A DNA stretch of 64,000 nt from Carposina sasakii (GCA_014607495.2 CP053155.1:10168001-10232000), one strand, 5' to 3'; shown: positions 34,301 through 46,132, numbered from the stretch's first letter. Numbers and translations: made by a program. Notes: generated by a model from the letters alone, not told the origin.

Positions 34301-37300
34301 AAACATTGCAAAAAATATAGTACTATTGGGAATTTAAATTAAAAAAAATAGTACCTACACATTTATTTTTCGTAATTATTTATTTTTCCATGTGTAAGTG
34401 TCCCTTTCGGGAAAGGCTAAGGAAACTAAGTCCAATACTGCCAAGAAGTTTATGAATGTGAATGCGTTTCGTTCTGAGGGCTCAGTGCGAGTTTACACTT
34501 CGAATTCGATGGCGTTAGCGTAAACTAATCAACCAACCACGTTGTGCCGTTGTTCTTAAACTTTGGACACATATTCAAAGTTTCGTGCCACACATGGCAA
34601 TCAAGTGTTTAACCAAGTGAAGCTATGTCTTACGCCAGCTTTACAAACGTCACCACGCCGTATTGTGATTGATTGGCTACTTTATGTCAACGCTAACGAG
34701 TTCGAAATGAAAACTCACACTAAGCCCTCTGAAATTCGCAACGCTGCGTTGTGGGTGCGCTCCAGTCTCAGTTAATTAAAAAATGAATTACCGATGAAAA
34801 TATAGTAATATTCGTACTATCTTATTTTTCTATGACATATAGTATTGTACTGAAATATAGCACGATACTATATAATATAGTACGGGTGACAACCCTAAGG
34901 TAACAAGTTTTGTCACATTTATGGGTTAAATTCTACTGACACGTATCTATCAGTGAAGAATATATCCTATTCTAAAACTTAAAATATCAATATTTCGTAG
35001 ATAAATACAAGTGCAAATAATTGGTTTATTGACATGATTACCCAATACGAAGTCCTACGAACTACTTGACCTTTATAATATTCTTACAGTCCTCGACAAA
35101 TATGTACTAATTCAAACTGGAAATATTTGTTTATAGAAGCGCTTTTATCTAGAACAAAACAAAATTCCATTGATAAGGGCCCTTAAACATTCGTCATGAA
35201 CAGATACGGGTGTAAAGATACCAAACTTATACGAGTTTCTAATAGAACTTATAACGACCTTATGGCATATCAAAATACAAATCTAAAACAACAAGTTCTG
35301 TGAGTGTGTGCGTTGGATGGTGTTATGAATGGGTCGATTACGTATACGGCTTGGTTGTAACCAAGACAGCCTCCACGAGAGTGCTTCGCTATGTCCGACT
35401 AAAAATAGAATGTCCCCGTTCTAACCGACTGCAACCGATTCAAACAATAGAATCTGGTTACAAATATAATATCTCTTCCAGTGGAAATGTTTTGACACAA
35501 CCGCGCCGCCTAATTACGTCGTCGGTCGCCGTGTGAGTCTCTGCCAGATCCAGCTACCATAAATTCGCGGCTTGTGAACAGTTATTTCGTCATAGGAGAC
35601 AGTGCTCTTTGCGCTGTCGAAAGATAACTTGTGCTAAATAAGATGTTTGTTACTAGGTATATTGGCAACTCTACATCCGTGCTGATCCGTGTTTACAAGC
35701 GGCGAGACTACACCGACAGCACGTCACTGCACGCACACCGGGGCACGGCGGCGGTGGCCTCAACTCTCCGCCATGCCACTCGTAAATAACCAGCGCAGAC
35801 GTTGTGTTTTGCCCAGTTAATAGCTGCCCGAATGCGATTTAACGTCTTTAAATCTTTTTTGCTGTAGATACCGTATGCAAACTTATTACATGGCACAGTT
35901 TTGTCGACTGTTTGCTCCATGGGCCGAGTTGCAGAGCTGTGTGGCTTTACGAGGTGTATAATCTGTCTAATTGTTCTGTTTTCGAGTTGGCGGCTTATAA
36001 ACTGGATATTTCTGGTATGGTAGAGTCAGATGAGTAGGTATCTTACTGACGTTACCATTTAACATGCAACGATGGACCGGAGTCAAAATAAAAATACAGA
36101 CCTGAGTCACGGTCTTTGATGGTGTTTCGCCATGAATCGACATTGTTGGAGTTTAGTAAGCTCTGTCACAACCTTCGATGTTATGTTAGGCGCAGCAAAA
36201 AGTTAATAGAAAACCGCTCTCCATGATGGGATTATTCGATTTGGTAGAGAATTAGAGAATCTCGTAGTTTAATATAAAAGGCAATTAAAGATTTTATTGC
36301 TGTAAGATGTTGACATCTTACAAAGAGCAGTGACCAAATAAAAATATATTAGGCAGCATGGAGGTAATAATGTTAGGCAGCATTTTAGCAGATAATATAT
36401 TAATATATAATTATTTGACCTGCCTACTTGTTTCATCTTATTTTAAGTCCTACAAGCGGACCGCCCGTAGGTAATTTGTGACAGAGAAGGACCAATTTAG
36501 TGTTAAACAATAATTAATAAAATTAATATTGAGATTCCAAAATTAACTCTTTCCGTGTCGAAATTGTTATTTTCATTGAATTTATCATAAATTAGCTGAA
36601 TTTACGTCAGCACCTGAACCATGTCACTCACTGATGAAATGAATCATAAGGAATTTCAAGTAAATATGATAATTGCAGTCTGAGTGATAACAGTTTATTT
36701 TCGGCTAAATGAGGTATTTTGGTGTTCGTATGTAGGTAGTAGATACTCAACATTAATTTTGATGTAATTGATTTTACAGACCATTGCTTCGTACAAGAGG
36801 ACAGAGGTCCTATGTAGGGAGGGACCTGTTTATGTTAGATGCCCTGTAAGACCTGTATTTGTATCTCTTAATTTTATTGTAACCCAACGGTCTCGTAGAT
36901 GGTCCAATATTTTTATGTGTATGTATATGGTAATTTATAATGTCGACATAGCAGCAACATTTTAAAAATAGGTCTTAGTTTTATTTAGACGTGTTTCCTA
37001 TATGTATCAAAATCAGGGTCAAACAAACCAATTGTAAAGTATGTACCTATACTTATCTATTATATTTTCGAATCTATTAATTGTCTACTCTATGTAAAGC
37101 TGTAAAGCTATGCACAGTGGTTCAATTCCCAGAAAATGGGTAGATAGATAAAATTTTTTTGACATTTAGTAACCTACTAGAATTACTTAGGTATTTACCT
37201 CTTCTCTTGTATATAACGTTATGTTATTATTGCAACATGTCGTGTTACTGCTTGACGTCATAATTACTAAAGTAGGTAACTAAACAAAACAAGCATTTTG

Positions 37301-38844
37301 AGGTGAAATTGTAAAAGCGGCAATATAAAAATATCTGGAACTGAAAAGACGTTTCCTATCGTAAATAAATAAAGCTATTTTATATTATGTAGGTACTATT
37401 AGTTTCATAAATTACATATTTTATTAATAAAAATTTGATTTTGACTGGTTAAGAGTTTTGACTGTAACATATACAAGCTCAAAGCTCATAGCTACAGTTT
37501 CATTGATTTCTTTTGAACGATAAATTATAATATAATTTAATCTTATTATATGTGTGTGCTGATAGAAAAACTACAGTAATTTATAGTGAATATACCTATA
37601 GTTGTGTATCAAATGCACTTGATAGAATCGGTCGAGGATCGTAAAAAGGGCTATAAAAAAAAACTAACGTTTGACTTGAATAAAGTCATTATGTTTAAAG
37701 TTACAGATGTGTATTTGTTAGTGAATGGCTCCTAGTAATATCACGTTTAATAGAGATAGAGTCACTTGATATATTACGATAAGTGGCTTGCCGCTGTCTG
37801 TCCGTCCCTATGTATGCTTAGATCTTTCAAAGTAGGGAACGGATCTTGATGCGGTTTTTTAAATAGATAGGGAGATTCACGAAGAAGGTTTGTATGTAGT
37901 ATAGTATAGTATAGTATCAGCACTGCACCCGTGCGAAGCCGGGACGGATCGCTAGTCAAATATAAAGCTTTGTAGGTAGGTGGTAGGTAGCGACTCTACA
38001 ATTTCAAAGAAAAGCAGGTAAAGTTGCTCATAACTTTTGAGACCAACCTGGTAAACAAAATCTAACATTAACAAAATACCTTTTAGGCAATGCTAATCAA
38101 TTTGAATGGATATACCTATACAAGAAATTATAGATTGGTACGACTCTTCCAAGACTGATTATTTTAGTGATTTAGTGCCCTGACATAGGCGCTAGTTTCT
38201 TTGCAATGTTCTAATAATGCTTCATATAATTAGGTAAGTATTTAGTTCTATAAAAATCCATGGGACTTTAGTATTAAAACGAAGTACTTATGTACCCGTA
38301 CTAACAATAATAATAGTATAATAAAGGTATGTAGGTACTCATATTATTTTTTTATGTCAGAAAAACAACTAGACACTGTATGTATGTAAGGTCGACAGAT
38401 AATTTCGTTTGATAATGCGCAGTAAGGTACATAATGTTTAGGAAAACAAACAGAAGCGCCATGCCGCCGCTCACTCCCGTAAGCCACACAAAATCAATTT
38501 GCAATTAACGCTTGGCGTACTCTATCCAGTGTAAAGTACAAAATAGGCTGCAGGATTCATATTTCACTACTATTTACTATCATCCACATGGGGACCTTAC
38601 TCTTAAAACGATGATTTGTTTTCATTGTACGCATTTTACGTCGAGGTCACTGAACTCAAAAGCATGGACGCACTCACGCCCCCCGCCTAGGCACCGCACC
38701 ACCCCATGGAAATACCACGCTTGACAAGGAAAACATCAGCACTAGATATAAACACGTACCCTCGCTGCCGCAATCCGCGCAAACATTGTTCCCACTTTTC
38801 TTTTGCAACGCTTGCAACAACTTCTCGTTCATATCAATCATCAT
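25310..38844 (-). CDS. ADAP1: ArfGAP with dual PH domains (ADAP1 / centaurin-alpha type), six exons, with a frameshift in exon 2
   Basis: Minus-strand exons 38844-38760, 34091-33865, 32785-32612, 26460-26284, 26022-25787 and 25494-25310 all have GT/AG borders and matching phases, except that exon 2 is one base too long. The predicted protein is about 360 residues, near the family's 370-380. It starts with an ArfGAP zinc finger (C22, C25, C42, C45: NNVCADCGSEDPEW, then FICRRC). PH1 follows (EGFLMKRGKEDSRYQLRKF) with the linker EQWIRAKYEREEF, and PH2 shows EGWLWKTGPRHSDAHRKRWF. The protein ends KRRVMS. ADAPs bind PIP3 and inositol phosphates at membranes and stimulate GTP hydrolysis by Arf6. 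Odd points: the CX4R catalytic arginine is Ser50 (IHSQMG), and exon 2 has a +1 frameshift. Start: three in-frame ATGs (38844, 38841, 38832); the first is used here. Confidence 0.88.
27911..28075. repeat. Foldback MITE family B, decayed copy 3
   Basis: Shares AGTATAGAGAATTCCTAAAC and ACATGTTTATTTTTCCAGAT with 2268-2546, but only one half remains and the termini are lost. Confidence 0.65.
28190..28246 (+). repeat. Helitron-like 3' end
   Basis: TTTACGCGGACAGAGTCGTG followed by GTGGGCGTCCATTAGTA matches the ends at 57842, 63655 and, reversed, 41322, where the family ends in CTAGT. Here the last bases are ATTAGT. Confidence 0.55.
28670..29073 (+). repeat. Tandem duplication, two units of about 205 bp
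   Basis: Both units carry CTATTACT(A/C)TTGCACAAGA, GAAGAAACTTGGCGGGGTTT, a middle part with CCCAAGTATTACC, and end with AGGATTGAAACCACTT. They differ by scattered substitutions and short indels, so the duplication is moderately old. It is intronic, with no coding signal. Confidence 0.85.
30350..30643. mobile_element. pogo/Tigger-like MITE, 294 bp
   Basis: The ends CAGTAGATGCGGATAATCG and, reversed, CAGTAGAACGCCGATTATCC resemble Tigger/pogo TIRs (CAGTnGAAnCnCGATTATCC). TA flanks both sides (30348-30349, 30644-30645). GGATAATCGG is repeated inside each end. No transposase. Confidence 0.75.
33971..33975 (-). other. One-base frameshift in ADAP exon 2
   Basis: On the minus strand the exon reads TGGGAAGGACTCACAAG and hits TGA four codons on. 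One base fewer in the AAGG run restores W-E-D-S-Q-V-E-R-M and the conserved remainder through YRRPTKNDP to the donor. Exon length is 227 and the phase-correct length is 226, so the extra base is inferred independently from splice phase. It may be a sequencing or assembly error or a true null allele. Confidence 0.85.
34092..38759 (-). other. Intron 1 of the ADAP gene (4.7 kb)
   Basis: Bounded by GTACGT at 38759 and CTTTCAG at 34092. It contains a possible TAGGGTTG-ended MITE (34258-34897), a GC-rich patch at 35700-35780 of unknown nature, a microsatellite-like ATAGT run near 37900 and a Helitron-like fragment (about 37777-37955). No further exon is supported. Confidence 0.7.
34258..34897. mobile_element. 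Possible MITE with TAGGGTTGYCACC ends
   Basis: TAGGGTTGCCACC at 34258 is mirrored by GGGTGACAACCCTA ending at 34897. The middle part (34386-34440) includes TTCGGGAAAGGCTAAGGAAA, also seen in modified form at 46886-46930. No certain target duplication. Confidence 0.5.
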
Positions 38845-39030
38845 CGTGGAACTTTTGCATCAATAAAATACAACTGGCAGCGTTCGACGGCGCAAGGAAG
38901 TCAACCGCCACGGACGCGCTCTTTGCCACTGCGCGACTCCGTTCGTTCGACCGACGCGCGACGAATCGCTTGGTTCAACAACATGCTGGATTGGCCGTTT
39001 CGCTCGCACATCCTATTGACGGATTAGTTT
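38845..39030 (-). promoter_or_regulatory. CpG-rich 5' region of the ADAP gene
   Basis: Directly upstream of the first ADAP exon, on its 5' side, lies GC- and CpG-rich DNA (many CGACG, GCGCG and CGTTCG words near 38881-38985), unlike the AT-rich surroundings. This fits a 5' UTR and promoter. I cannot place the start site. Confidence 0.4.
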
Positions 39031-40612
39031 GAATGAGATAGAAAGGGAGGTCTACGTTCGATATATGAATGAAACAGAGTGAATATGTGTGCACAGGGCA
39101 TCGTAAAAGCTTTGGTTGTGTGAGTTATAGCGTAGTTTTAGTACGTAGCGTGGTTACAAAACGACGTACTAAGCTGTGCCACAAGCGTCTCGCGTAAATA
39201 CAATTTAGTTCCATGCATACCGCTCTACCTGTAAGTATCACGAACTCTAGGTAGGTAGAGATTGCATATCGCTTGACAAGGGTCGTAATTAGCGATGTGC
39301 CGGCAGCGGCGCTACTTATTGCGTAATATTTAATTCTTTAAACCTACGTCATATTTGTGGTTCCGAGAACAGCCACATTCATTTAGGCCTGTTTGACATG
39401 AATGCACGAAGGCGTAGGTAGAGAAGTAAGCTAATCGATCGGTCCGTACTCTGCAATTCAATGTATTGTGTACGGCTGTTACTATATTAGTAGGTTTCAT
39501 TATGAATGAACTTGACATGTACCTTTGTACAGTACCTGTGTAAAAGCGGAGAACAAAATGCAAAGAGTCCGCATAACGAAAATGCTCGTTGAAAAGCCAT
39601 AAACCTATCTACTTGCAAAATACTTACTTACATAATAGAGTTGAATGGTCTCACCAAGCTATAAATAAAATTTAGTTCATTATACCTACCTACATACAGA
39701 TAATTTTAAGATATATTTTGTTGTTGGACCAGAACATGTCCATAGTACATATCTTTGATTCGACCTACACAAATCATGCGCTCTACATTTTTTTACTATC
39801 GCACTCGAACGAAGGTATTAAAATATAAACAGAATGTTTTACTGCTGCTATTTATCTATATTTTAATGCACAGTGGTTCGATTTCTCTAGGTACTTGTTT
39901 TTTGAGTTGACCTATGTCTTCTTCCTCTAGATAAATTCGTATTGAAACGCAACAAGAGAGTCACACAAAAGCATCAGAAAGTGAATGTGGTGATTTTCTC
40001 ATATGAATAGGCAATTCTAAGTAGTTACTATAAATTAGTACATATACCAACATCATACATAATGTACCTGAAGTCCCACACACACAAAAGGAGTTGAATT
40101 CAATTACGAGTATTTACCGACAGTAATAAAATTTGTTGTCAAAATTAAATGTTGTCTCGATTCGGGGAATATCCATATTATTATTATTCAAACTAACATA
40201 GTACGAGTACGAGTATTGCAAGTACCTACACAAAATGGCTTTACCTACTCCGTGATCTGTGATTATAAAAGCCCTCTTGTACTAGGGAGAAGATTATTAG
40301 ATTCAATATGGTCGATTCTGAGCGTCAGACTTAATAGGAGGTAATCTATGCTTAAACCTAAACGTAAAATTAGTCCTACCTGTCCTTTTCTCTCTCAGCC
40401 ATTTAGGTATGTTAAGAACGGAGAGAGATAGACCTGACTAAGATTAGGTTTACGTTTAAGTGAGTTAAGCAACTTACACACGATCATCAAGTCCCATGTG
40501 GTAAGGGGTGAGCTTACCTAGGTGACGAATTATCTAGCTAGACTAAATATTCACAGACTAGATTCCCTACTTACCTACGACGTGCAAGGAAGGAGATGCA
40601 GCCAATGTAGCC
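39031..40612. other. Intergenic stretch with no gene
   Basis: AT-rich, with short GAGTACGAGTA and TAGGTA motifs. A loose inverted repeat lies near 40350-40462 (AAACCTAAACGTAAAATTAG against GATTAGGTTTACGTTTAAG). No coding potential recognised. Confidence 0.5.
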
Positions 40613-40726
40613 AAGCTGTGGAACTCCCTGCTTGAATCCCTGTTCCCCGTGAACTATATTCTTGCGGTCTTCAAGGCGAGAGTGAACCGGTTTCTTTTAG
40701 GCAAGCGCAACGGTGCTTACCATTAG
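40613..40726 (+). pseudogene. C-terminal fragment of a CR1/Jockey-type LINE ORF2
   Basis: Reads KLWNSLLESLFPVNYILAVF then KARVNRFLLGKRNGAYH and a stop. The L-W-N-S-L-P-like start and the F-K-x-x-V-x-x-F end are the usual last part of CR1/Jockey-group ORF2 proteins. The rest of the element is missing. Confidence 0.55.
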
Positions 40727-40807
40727 GCGCGTTGTGGTCAAGCGTAAGCATATTAATTATAAACAAAAAAAGGTACCTATTCCGGGTGAAGCCCCGCATC
40801 AGCGCAG

Positions 40808-40901
40808 AATTTGATTGCTTTTTTGGAAATTTATTACATGAAATGGCTGTAACGAATTAGCACCACTTCATGTAATAAATTTCCAAAAAAGCAATCAAAT
40901 T
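40808..40901. repeat. Near-perfect 39-bp hairpin
   Basis: AATTTGATTGCTTTTTTGGA and onward to TGAAATGG (40808-40846) pairs with 40863-40901 with one mismatch, around a 16-base loop. A stem of this length and fidelity implies a young foldback element or a small-RNA hairpin. It is adjacent to a Helitron-like CCCGCATCAGCGCAG sequence. Confidence 0.85.
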
Positions 40902-41321
40902 ATTTTCTTTGTTCGCCTAATATTGAACAACAATAATCTTACAATTTTCTCTAGCTTTTGTGAATAGGATAATATAATTAGATAGATAATATAATTAGAC
41001 TGCCTGCTGCACCATAGGTCCTCCGGTCTATGATAAACCAATTCATCGACATTTAGCCTGTCAAAATACGATACCTAAATATGTACAGCCGCCATGCGCC
41101 ATGTTGAATTTTGTATAGAGACGATCAGACGATACAATATCGTACGATCGATACGATATCCACGATGCGTGGTCATGCTAGGGGGGTTGACCCCACTACG
41201 CTAAATGTGTCTGGGATCTCCTTCGAAATCCTGTAGGCTACCGTTGCATACCTACTCATGACAACAAAAACTAAAGAGACATTCGTGTGGATATCAATGG
41301 GTATTTTTTTTTTTATTATTA

Positions 41322-41519
41322 CTAGTGGACGCCCGCGACTACGCTACGTCCGGAAAAACAAAATTATGAAATTATCCGGGATAACAACATTTTCCCGGGA
41401 TAAGAAGTAGCCTATATATTAAGTGGGACCTGTCACAATATATTCCTGAAAACTGCATCGAAATCGGTTCAGCCGTTTCTGAGATTAGCGTGCACAAACG
41501 TCGATCCGTTACATTTTTA
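41322..41519 (-). repeat. Helitron-like dispersed repeat, 3' end at 41322
   Basis: On the minus strand it carries GTCGCGGGCGTCCACTAGT, and at its other side AGATTAGCGTGCACAAACG (plus strand). The CTAG end followed by T and the GC-rich terminal part resemble Helitron 3' ends. Same family as 63416-63656. Confidence 0.6.
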
Positions 41520-41603
41520 TTATATGTATAGAAGATATAGATAGAAATAGAATAGAAGAATATTGACTAGATAGAAGATAGATAGAATAGATAAATATAG
41601 AAG

Positions 41604-43433
41604 ATTTACGGTTCTACACACTTGGACGATGTCAACGTTAGTAGTGATTGTCTGTTTTCGTTGAGCGTGGAACCGGATGTGGTGTTAAGGAAGTTAAAAA
41701 GTTTGGATAAGTTTAAGGGTTCAGGTCCTGATGGTATACCACCAGTTTTTATTTGTTCCTGTGCTTCAAGCTTGGCCAAACCACTAAGTATAATATTTAA
41801 CTGGTCTATGAGAACCGGAAATTTTCCACGACAGTGGAAATTGGCTAAGGTTGTCCCGGTTCTTAAGTCGGACGTAATGCTCAGGTAAGTAACTACAGAC
41901 CTATTTCAATTTTATCTACGGTGGCTAAAGTTCTCGAGTCACTAATATATCCTATTTTACAAAGTTTCTTTAAAAAATACCTGAATGACCATCAACATGG
42001 GTTTGTATCGATGCGATCTTCCTGTACTAATTTAGTATCATACGTGGAAGACTTGGCGTTATCACTAGATACCAATAACCAAACAGACATCATTTATACA
42101 GATTTTAGCAAGGCTTTTGACAGGGTATCTCACGACATATTGATTTGCAAACTTGGGTGTTACGGCGTCGCGGGAAGGGCTCTTGGTTGGTTTCAATCTT
42201 ACCTCGTCAACCGAGAATTCTTTGTCGCTGTAAATGGTTACCAGTCCAAAACATATAAAGTGGCTTCTGGTGTCCCTCAGGGATCGCACCTGGGTCCAAT
42301 ACTCTTTAATATTTTCATTAATGACCTCCCTCAGAGCATAAGGTTTTCCAGGTCATATTTGTTTGCAGATGACCTAAAGATAGCTCGTACGCTTATTTCA
42401 CCGGTGGACGTATTGCTACTTCAAAGTGATTTGGATAACCTGAACAAATGGTGTAGGAATAATGGTGTATGCTTAAATCCAAATAAGTGTTTCCACATTA
42501 AAATAACTAGGAAACTTAACTTTATTCCCTCAAAATACCATATCGATGGCACTTATCTAAAAGAGGTCGAAGTCATTAGGGATCTTGGGGTACTTATCGA
42601 TAGAAAACTAACCTTTCTACCACAAATCGATGCTATAGTTAAGAAGGCTTCCAGGATGCTCGGTTTTGTTTTAAGAAATGGCAAAGTTTTCCGACAACCT
42701 AGAACTAAAATTATTTTATTTAATAGTCTCGTGCGAAGTGTGTTGGAGTACTGCAGTGTGGTTTGGCGACCGCACTATGCCATTCACGCCCTTAGAATAG
42801 AACGTATTCAGAAAAGATTTCTTTATCATCTGGCTTTTTCTGTAGGCCTCGCTAGGAAATATAACTCGTACAACGATAGACTCAGTTATTTTAAAATGAT
42901 ATCTCTAGGAAAACGTAGGGAGCTATTGGATATAATGTTTTTGTATAAAATTTTCCGAAACAAAATAGACTGTCCTCAACTGCTGAGTCAATTTAGGATT
43001 AATGTTCCTGCCAGGTATCCGCGTGCACAGGTGAAGCCTCTGTCTATGCCATTTCGCAGAACAGTATTGGGTAGGAACTCTCCGGTACCTCGATTGTCTA
43101 ACTTGTTCAACCAAGTTCACCATGCTAGCGCCGACTTATTTGTGACCTCTGAACCGGTGTTTAGAAATTCAATATTGAAGTGTATTGGTAAATAAGTTTT
43201 TGTTTAGTTTTCTTCAAACTACCAAATTGTATTTGGTTATTATATACTTAATATATCTAGTTATAATATATCTATAAAATGTTTAGTATAAACCTAGTCT
43301 AAGTATTATTACAAATGTTGTGTTTATCTATAAGTAGCTGTGCTATTACACAAGTGTGGTAAAATTAAGCTAAAACCATGTAATATAGTAACAGTTGTTG
43401 ATAAACCTAATAAATAAATAAATAAATAAAGAT
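41604..43433 (+). mobile_element. 5'-truncated CR1/Jockey-group LINE with (AAAT)n tail
   Basis: The element begins inside the reverse transcriptase domain and ends in an AAATAAATAAAT run at 43409-43430. It lies next to an AT-rich GATA-type microsatellite (41520-41600). The 5' truncation is typical of target-primed reverse transcription. No certain target duplication was identified. Confidence 0.8.
41622..43195 (+). pseudogene. LINE ORF2 reverse transcriptase, truncated and frameshifted
   Basis: Two frames (41622-41888 and 41921-43195) join across one frameshift near 41885. The RT fingers and palm are visible: KGSGPDGIPP, NYRPIS, the catalytic TDFSKAFDRV, GVPQGSHLGPILFNIFINDL and the active-site SYLFADDLKI. 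The C-terminal part has RSVLEYCSVVW and a thumb-like region through to KCIGK and a stop. The endonuclease and ORF1 are absent. Reverse transcriptases of this type copy the LINE RNA at a nicked target. Only one obvious break makes it fairly young. Confidence 0.85.
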
Positions 43434-44379
43434 TTATATAATTAAGCCCTGCGCTCCGGTAAGTCTCGTTTATAGCCCGTCCATGTAATTATTTCGGTCA
43501 AAGCCTACAATAATGTCTGTACATTAGGGTCTTCCACTATTTGAAAGTCAATCAGCACCAATAGTTTTGGGTTCAATTAATTTAAGCATACAATTAAATT
43601 CCGTTTAAGTATAAGCTTATTTGTATTGTATTTTAATTTGTATAGTATTGCATACTAAACGGACGAAAAACTTGAACTATTACGCTAGGAACCGCGATTC
43701 ATGTCCAGCCTACAGTTAAAGTAAGTACGTCAATGTACTGTAAAAGGAGTTGTAGTAGACAGTGTTCCTTCCTACTTAGAAACACCGGAAAGTACGAAAA
43801 AGATTTTGATGAACGTGAGTGATAGCATCTTATTCCTCTATGGTGATAGTACTACGTCACTAACTTTTACACACACATACACACGCAGAGGCTGTTTCTG
43901 AGGTGCACACTATACCCTGGCGCCCTCTAGCTAGCCAGCGCTGTGGGCCCGCGGCATGCGGAGTTTTACAATGGATGCTCTTAGGTATGTGCCTGGGTGC
44001 ACCGCACGCAGACACCGCAAAGCCGCCTCTGGGATGTCGGTGTTCGCTAAATGGGTTTCGCTAAATACATACATACTTACGGGGCAGGCAGAGCACCAAG
44101 GGGCGACAGAATGACATGGTGCCACTTCTGACCAATTTTGAGGGTATAACTGAGATGTACAAGTTCGGTTAGTAGTGACAGGTGGTCAGCCCATCATCGC
44201 CTACAAAACACCAAGACCCTCTTGTCCCTCTACTGACTTTTAGGTACAGTATGCCCGGGAAAAGAAGTAGCTGTCGTATTATACCTTTTTTTTACTCCCA
44301 GAGCAGCATATAAGCAACCAGTGGGGTAGCCAGAACTGCAGAATCACGAAGGAAATCCTGCAGCCTATAACTACGTTTG
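43434..44379. other. Intergenic, repeats only
   Basis: Contains a CTTATTCCTCTATGG fragment (about 43828) of the MITE at 44613-44819 and a 100-bp block (44072-44170, GGCAGAGCACCA, ATGGTGCCACTTCTGA) shared with 2565-2670. The patch 43910-44040 is GC-rich, but its frames are not recognisable. Confidence 0.5.
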
Positions 44380-44390
44380 TGGGCGGTTCA

Positions 44391-44598
44391 CGTCTGTCCT
44401 AGAACCGATGGACGGTGGAGTAAACGGGTTCTCGAATGGAGAGGCAAGCGTAGCGTTGGACGTCCTCCGGTCAGATGGACCGATGACTGCTGAGGGCGGC
44501 TGGTAGTGACTGGATGGCAAAATCGGGAGATCGAGCCGTATGGCGTGCCCTGGCGAAGGCCTACGTCCAGCAGTGGACTGCAATAGGCTGACGACGAC
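44391..44598 (+). pseudogene. 3' fragment of an RTE-type LINE
   Basis: Broken frames recall the C terminus of RTE-clade ORF2: AAGCGTAGCGTTGGACGTCC encodes the KRSVGRPP-like motif, and GGCCTACGTCCAGCAGTGGA encodes A-Y-V-Q-Q-W, followed by a GACGACGAC tail. RTE elements end in short (GAT/GAC)n repeats after this motif. Related ends occur at 45959, 49282 and 61697. Confidence 0.7.
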
Positions 44599-44612
44599 GC
44601 AACTGCGTTAAG

Positions 44613-44819
44613 CATGGCCAAAGAGGAATAAGATGTAGACATAGAGTGCTAATGTCATACTAATGGTTTCGATGCACCATTAGACTTTTCGGTGCCTCAT
44701 AACTCCTAATAAATAAGTGTCAAGGACTGAATTTGTGAGGCACTGAAAAGTCTAATGGTGCATCGAAAGAGTTAGTATGACATTAGCACTCTATAACATC
44801 TTATTCCTCTATGGCATGG
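44613..44819. mobile_element. Foldback MITE with arms of about 85 bp
   Basis: AGAGGAATAAGATG at 44621 mirrors CATCTTATTCCTCT near 44798, and inner arms AGAGTGCTAATGTCATACTA and ATGCACCATTAGACTTTTC mirror 44741-44793. The whole element is close to a long hairpin with a loop of about 25 bases. A terminal fragment also lies near 43828. Confidence 0.8.
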
Positions 44820-44917
44820 CGGAGTCAGGTAAAATATCAGTGGCAACTGACCTATCGCCGTCCGTAGGGAACGTCCTAGAGATTATATGCCACCTCTTTC
44901 AGTAGACGACATGCACG

Positions 44918-44963
44918 AAAGTTTTGAGATGGTAACACAACCGTGTTACCATCTCAAAACTTT
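44918..44963. repeat. Perfect 21-bp hairpin, 4-base loop
   Basis: AAAGTTTTGAGATGGTAACA plus C pairs exactly with 44943-44963 around AACC. A tight, perfect stem suggests a short foldback remnant or a palindromic terminus. Confidence 0.85.
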
Positions 44964-45076
44964 GAAAACCATGATTTGAAGAAGAAATACCAGGACATTT
45001 CGATTAAAAGCCAGGACTATACATGTGCGAGCCCAGTGACAATACGATTGGAGAGAGCTATAAACATAGGTCTTTA

Positions 45077-45215
45077 ACACATTCAGTGCCGGCGACTACG
45101 TATTTGCTTCTTTTAGGCGTTCTAGAGGTGCCGCTGACGCTTATTTGCGTCGTCGTTGCACTAGGCGTTGACCTGATGTCGGCACCCTTGGAAAATCTGC
45201 CGACAGTGAATGTGT
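45077..45215. mobile_element. Possible short MITE with ACACATTCA ends
   Basis: ACACATTCAGTGCCGGC at the left is mirrored at the right by GCCGACAGTGAATGTGT, 15 of 17 bases pairing. The interior is GC-richer. No target duplication is clear, and the open frame across it is a by-product. Confidence 0.45.
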
Positions 45216-45958
45216 CAGGACTCTAAAACTTAGGACGATGTTTAAAAACTATACAGGACAGCCCAGGACACCCCAAAAAGCAGGACATGTCCTGGGAAAA
45301 CAGGACGGTTGGCAACCCTAGATATAACTAACCTACACTGAGGTTACCTATTCAACACTAAAAAATAAAGCCAGAAAAGGACATTACCTATGTATATTTA
45401 TTTTTAGATGCCTAGACTACTAAAACAAATTATTATTATTAAGACCAAGATTTCCGTGAATTCAGCACGCTTGACTAAAATTCAGAGCGTCATACAGAGT
45501 TTCTCTTCCTTTCCTATACAGGCTGAAAGTGATAGCGAGGCAAATATTTATATGGCGACTTCAAACCATGATTCTGAGGCGAAACCCGCAGGAAAACACC
45601 AAAATTTTCCGAACTTTTAAATTTATTTTTCAGAAAAAAAAAACCACTGTAGTTCGTTTAAGTCCTAGGAATTGGATAATGGCTTAAAAACAAAATTTTA
45701 ATCAAATTGACGATTTTCAAAAAAAGTTCAATTAACTGATCAACCCCAACGGAGAATCACAAGTGATCCAAAAAACAGCAATGTATCCCACAATAACCAA
45801 TAAGCCCATTTAACCAATCATTCTCACTAGTTTCATTGGATATTTGTCCCATGGAGTACTGAGACTTTTTATTCTCACTAGTTCCATTGCACTTGGCATT
45901 GCACTTGGCAATGGAAATAGTGAGAACGAATATTCTTAGGAGTTCCACCATACTTAAA

Positions 45959-46132
45959 TCATCATCATCATCAGCCTATTGCAGTCCACTGCTGGACGTA
46001 GGCCTCCCCCAGGGCACGCCACATGACGACTGCCATGGGGGGTATTTGCCCAAAGTCACTACGCTGGGCAGGCGGGTTGGTGACCGCAATTTGTATTTTG
46101 GACTATGTTGTCAACACGGGAGGTGCTGCTTA
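45959..46132 (-). repeat. RTE-type LINE 3' end
   Basis: Starts (ATC)n and CAGCCTATTGCAGTCCACTG, the reverse complement of the QQW-coding 3' end seen at 44391. It is truncated at 46132. Confidence 0.75.

Noticed and set aside
35708..35920. GC-rich patch as an alternative first ADAP exon
   Set aside because: Its minus-strand frames do not provide the first two zinc-finger cysteines. The exon at 38760-38844 does, in phase.
37890..37920. CRISPR-like or satellite array
   Set aside because: Only a short ATAGT microsatellite run is present, with no spacer structure.
45023..45226. Hydrophobic 67-codon frame as a membrane protein
   Set aside because: It is created by a short inverted-repeat element (45077-45215), with no splice or start context.
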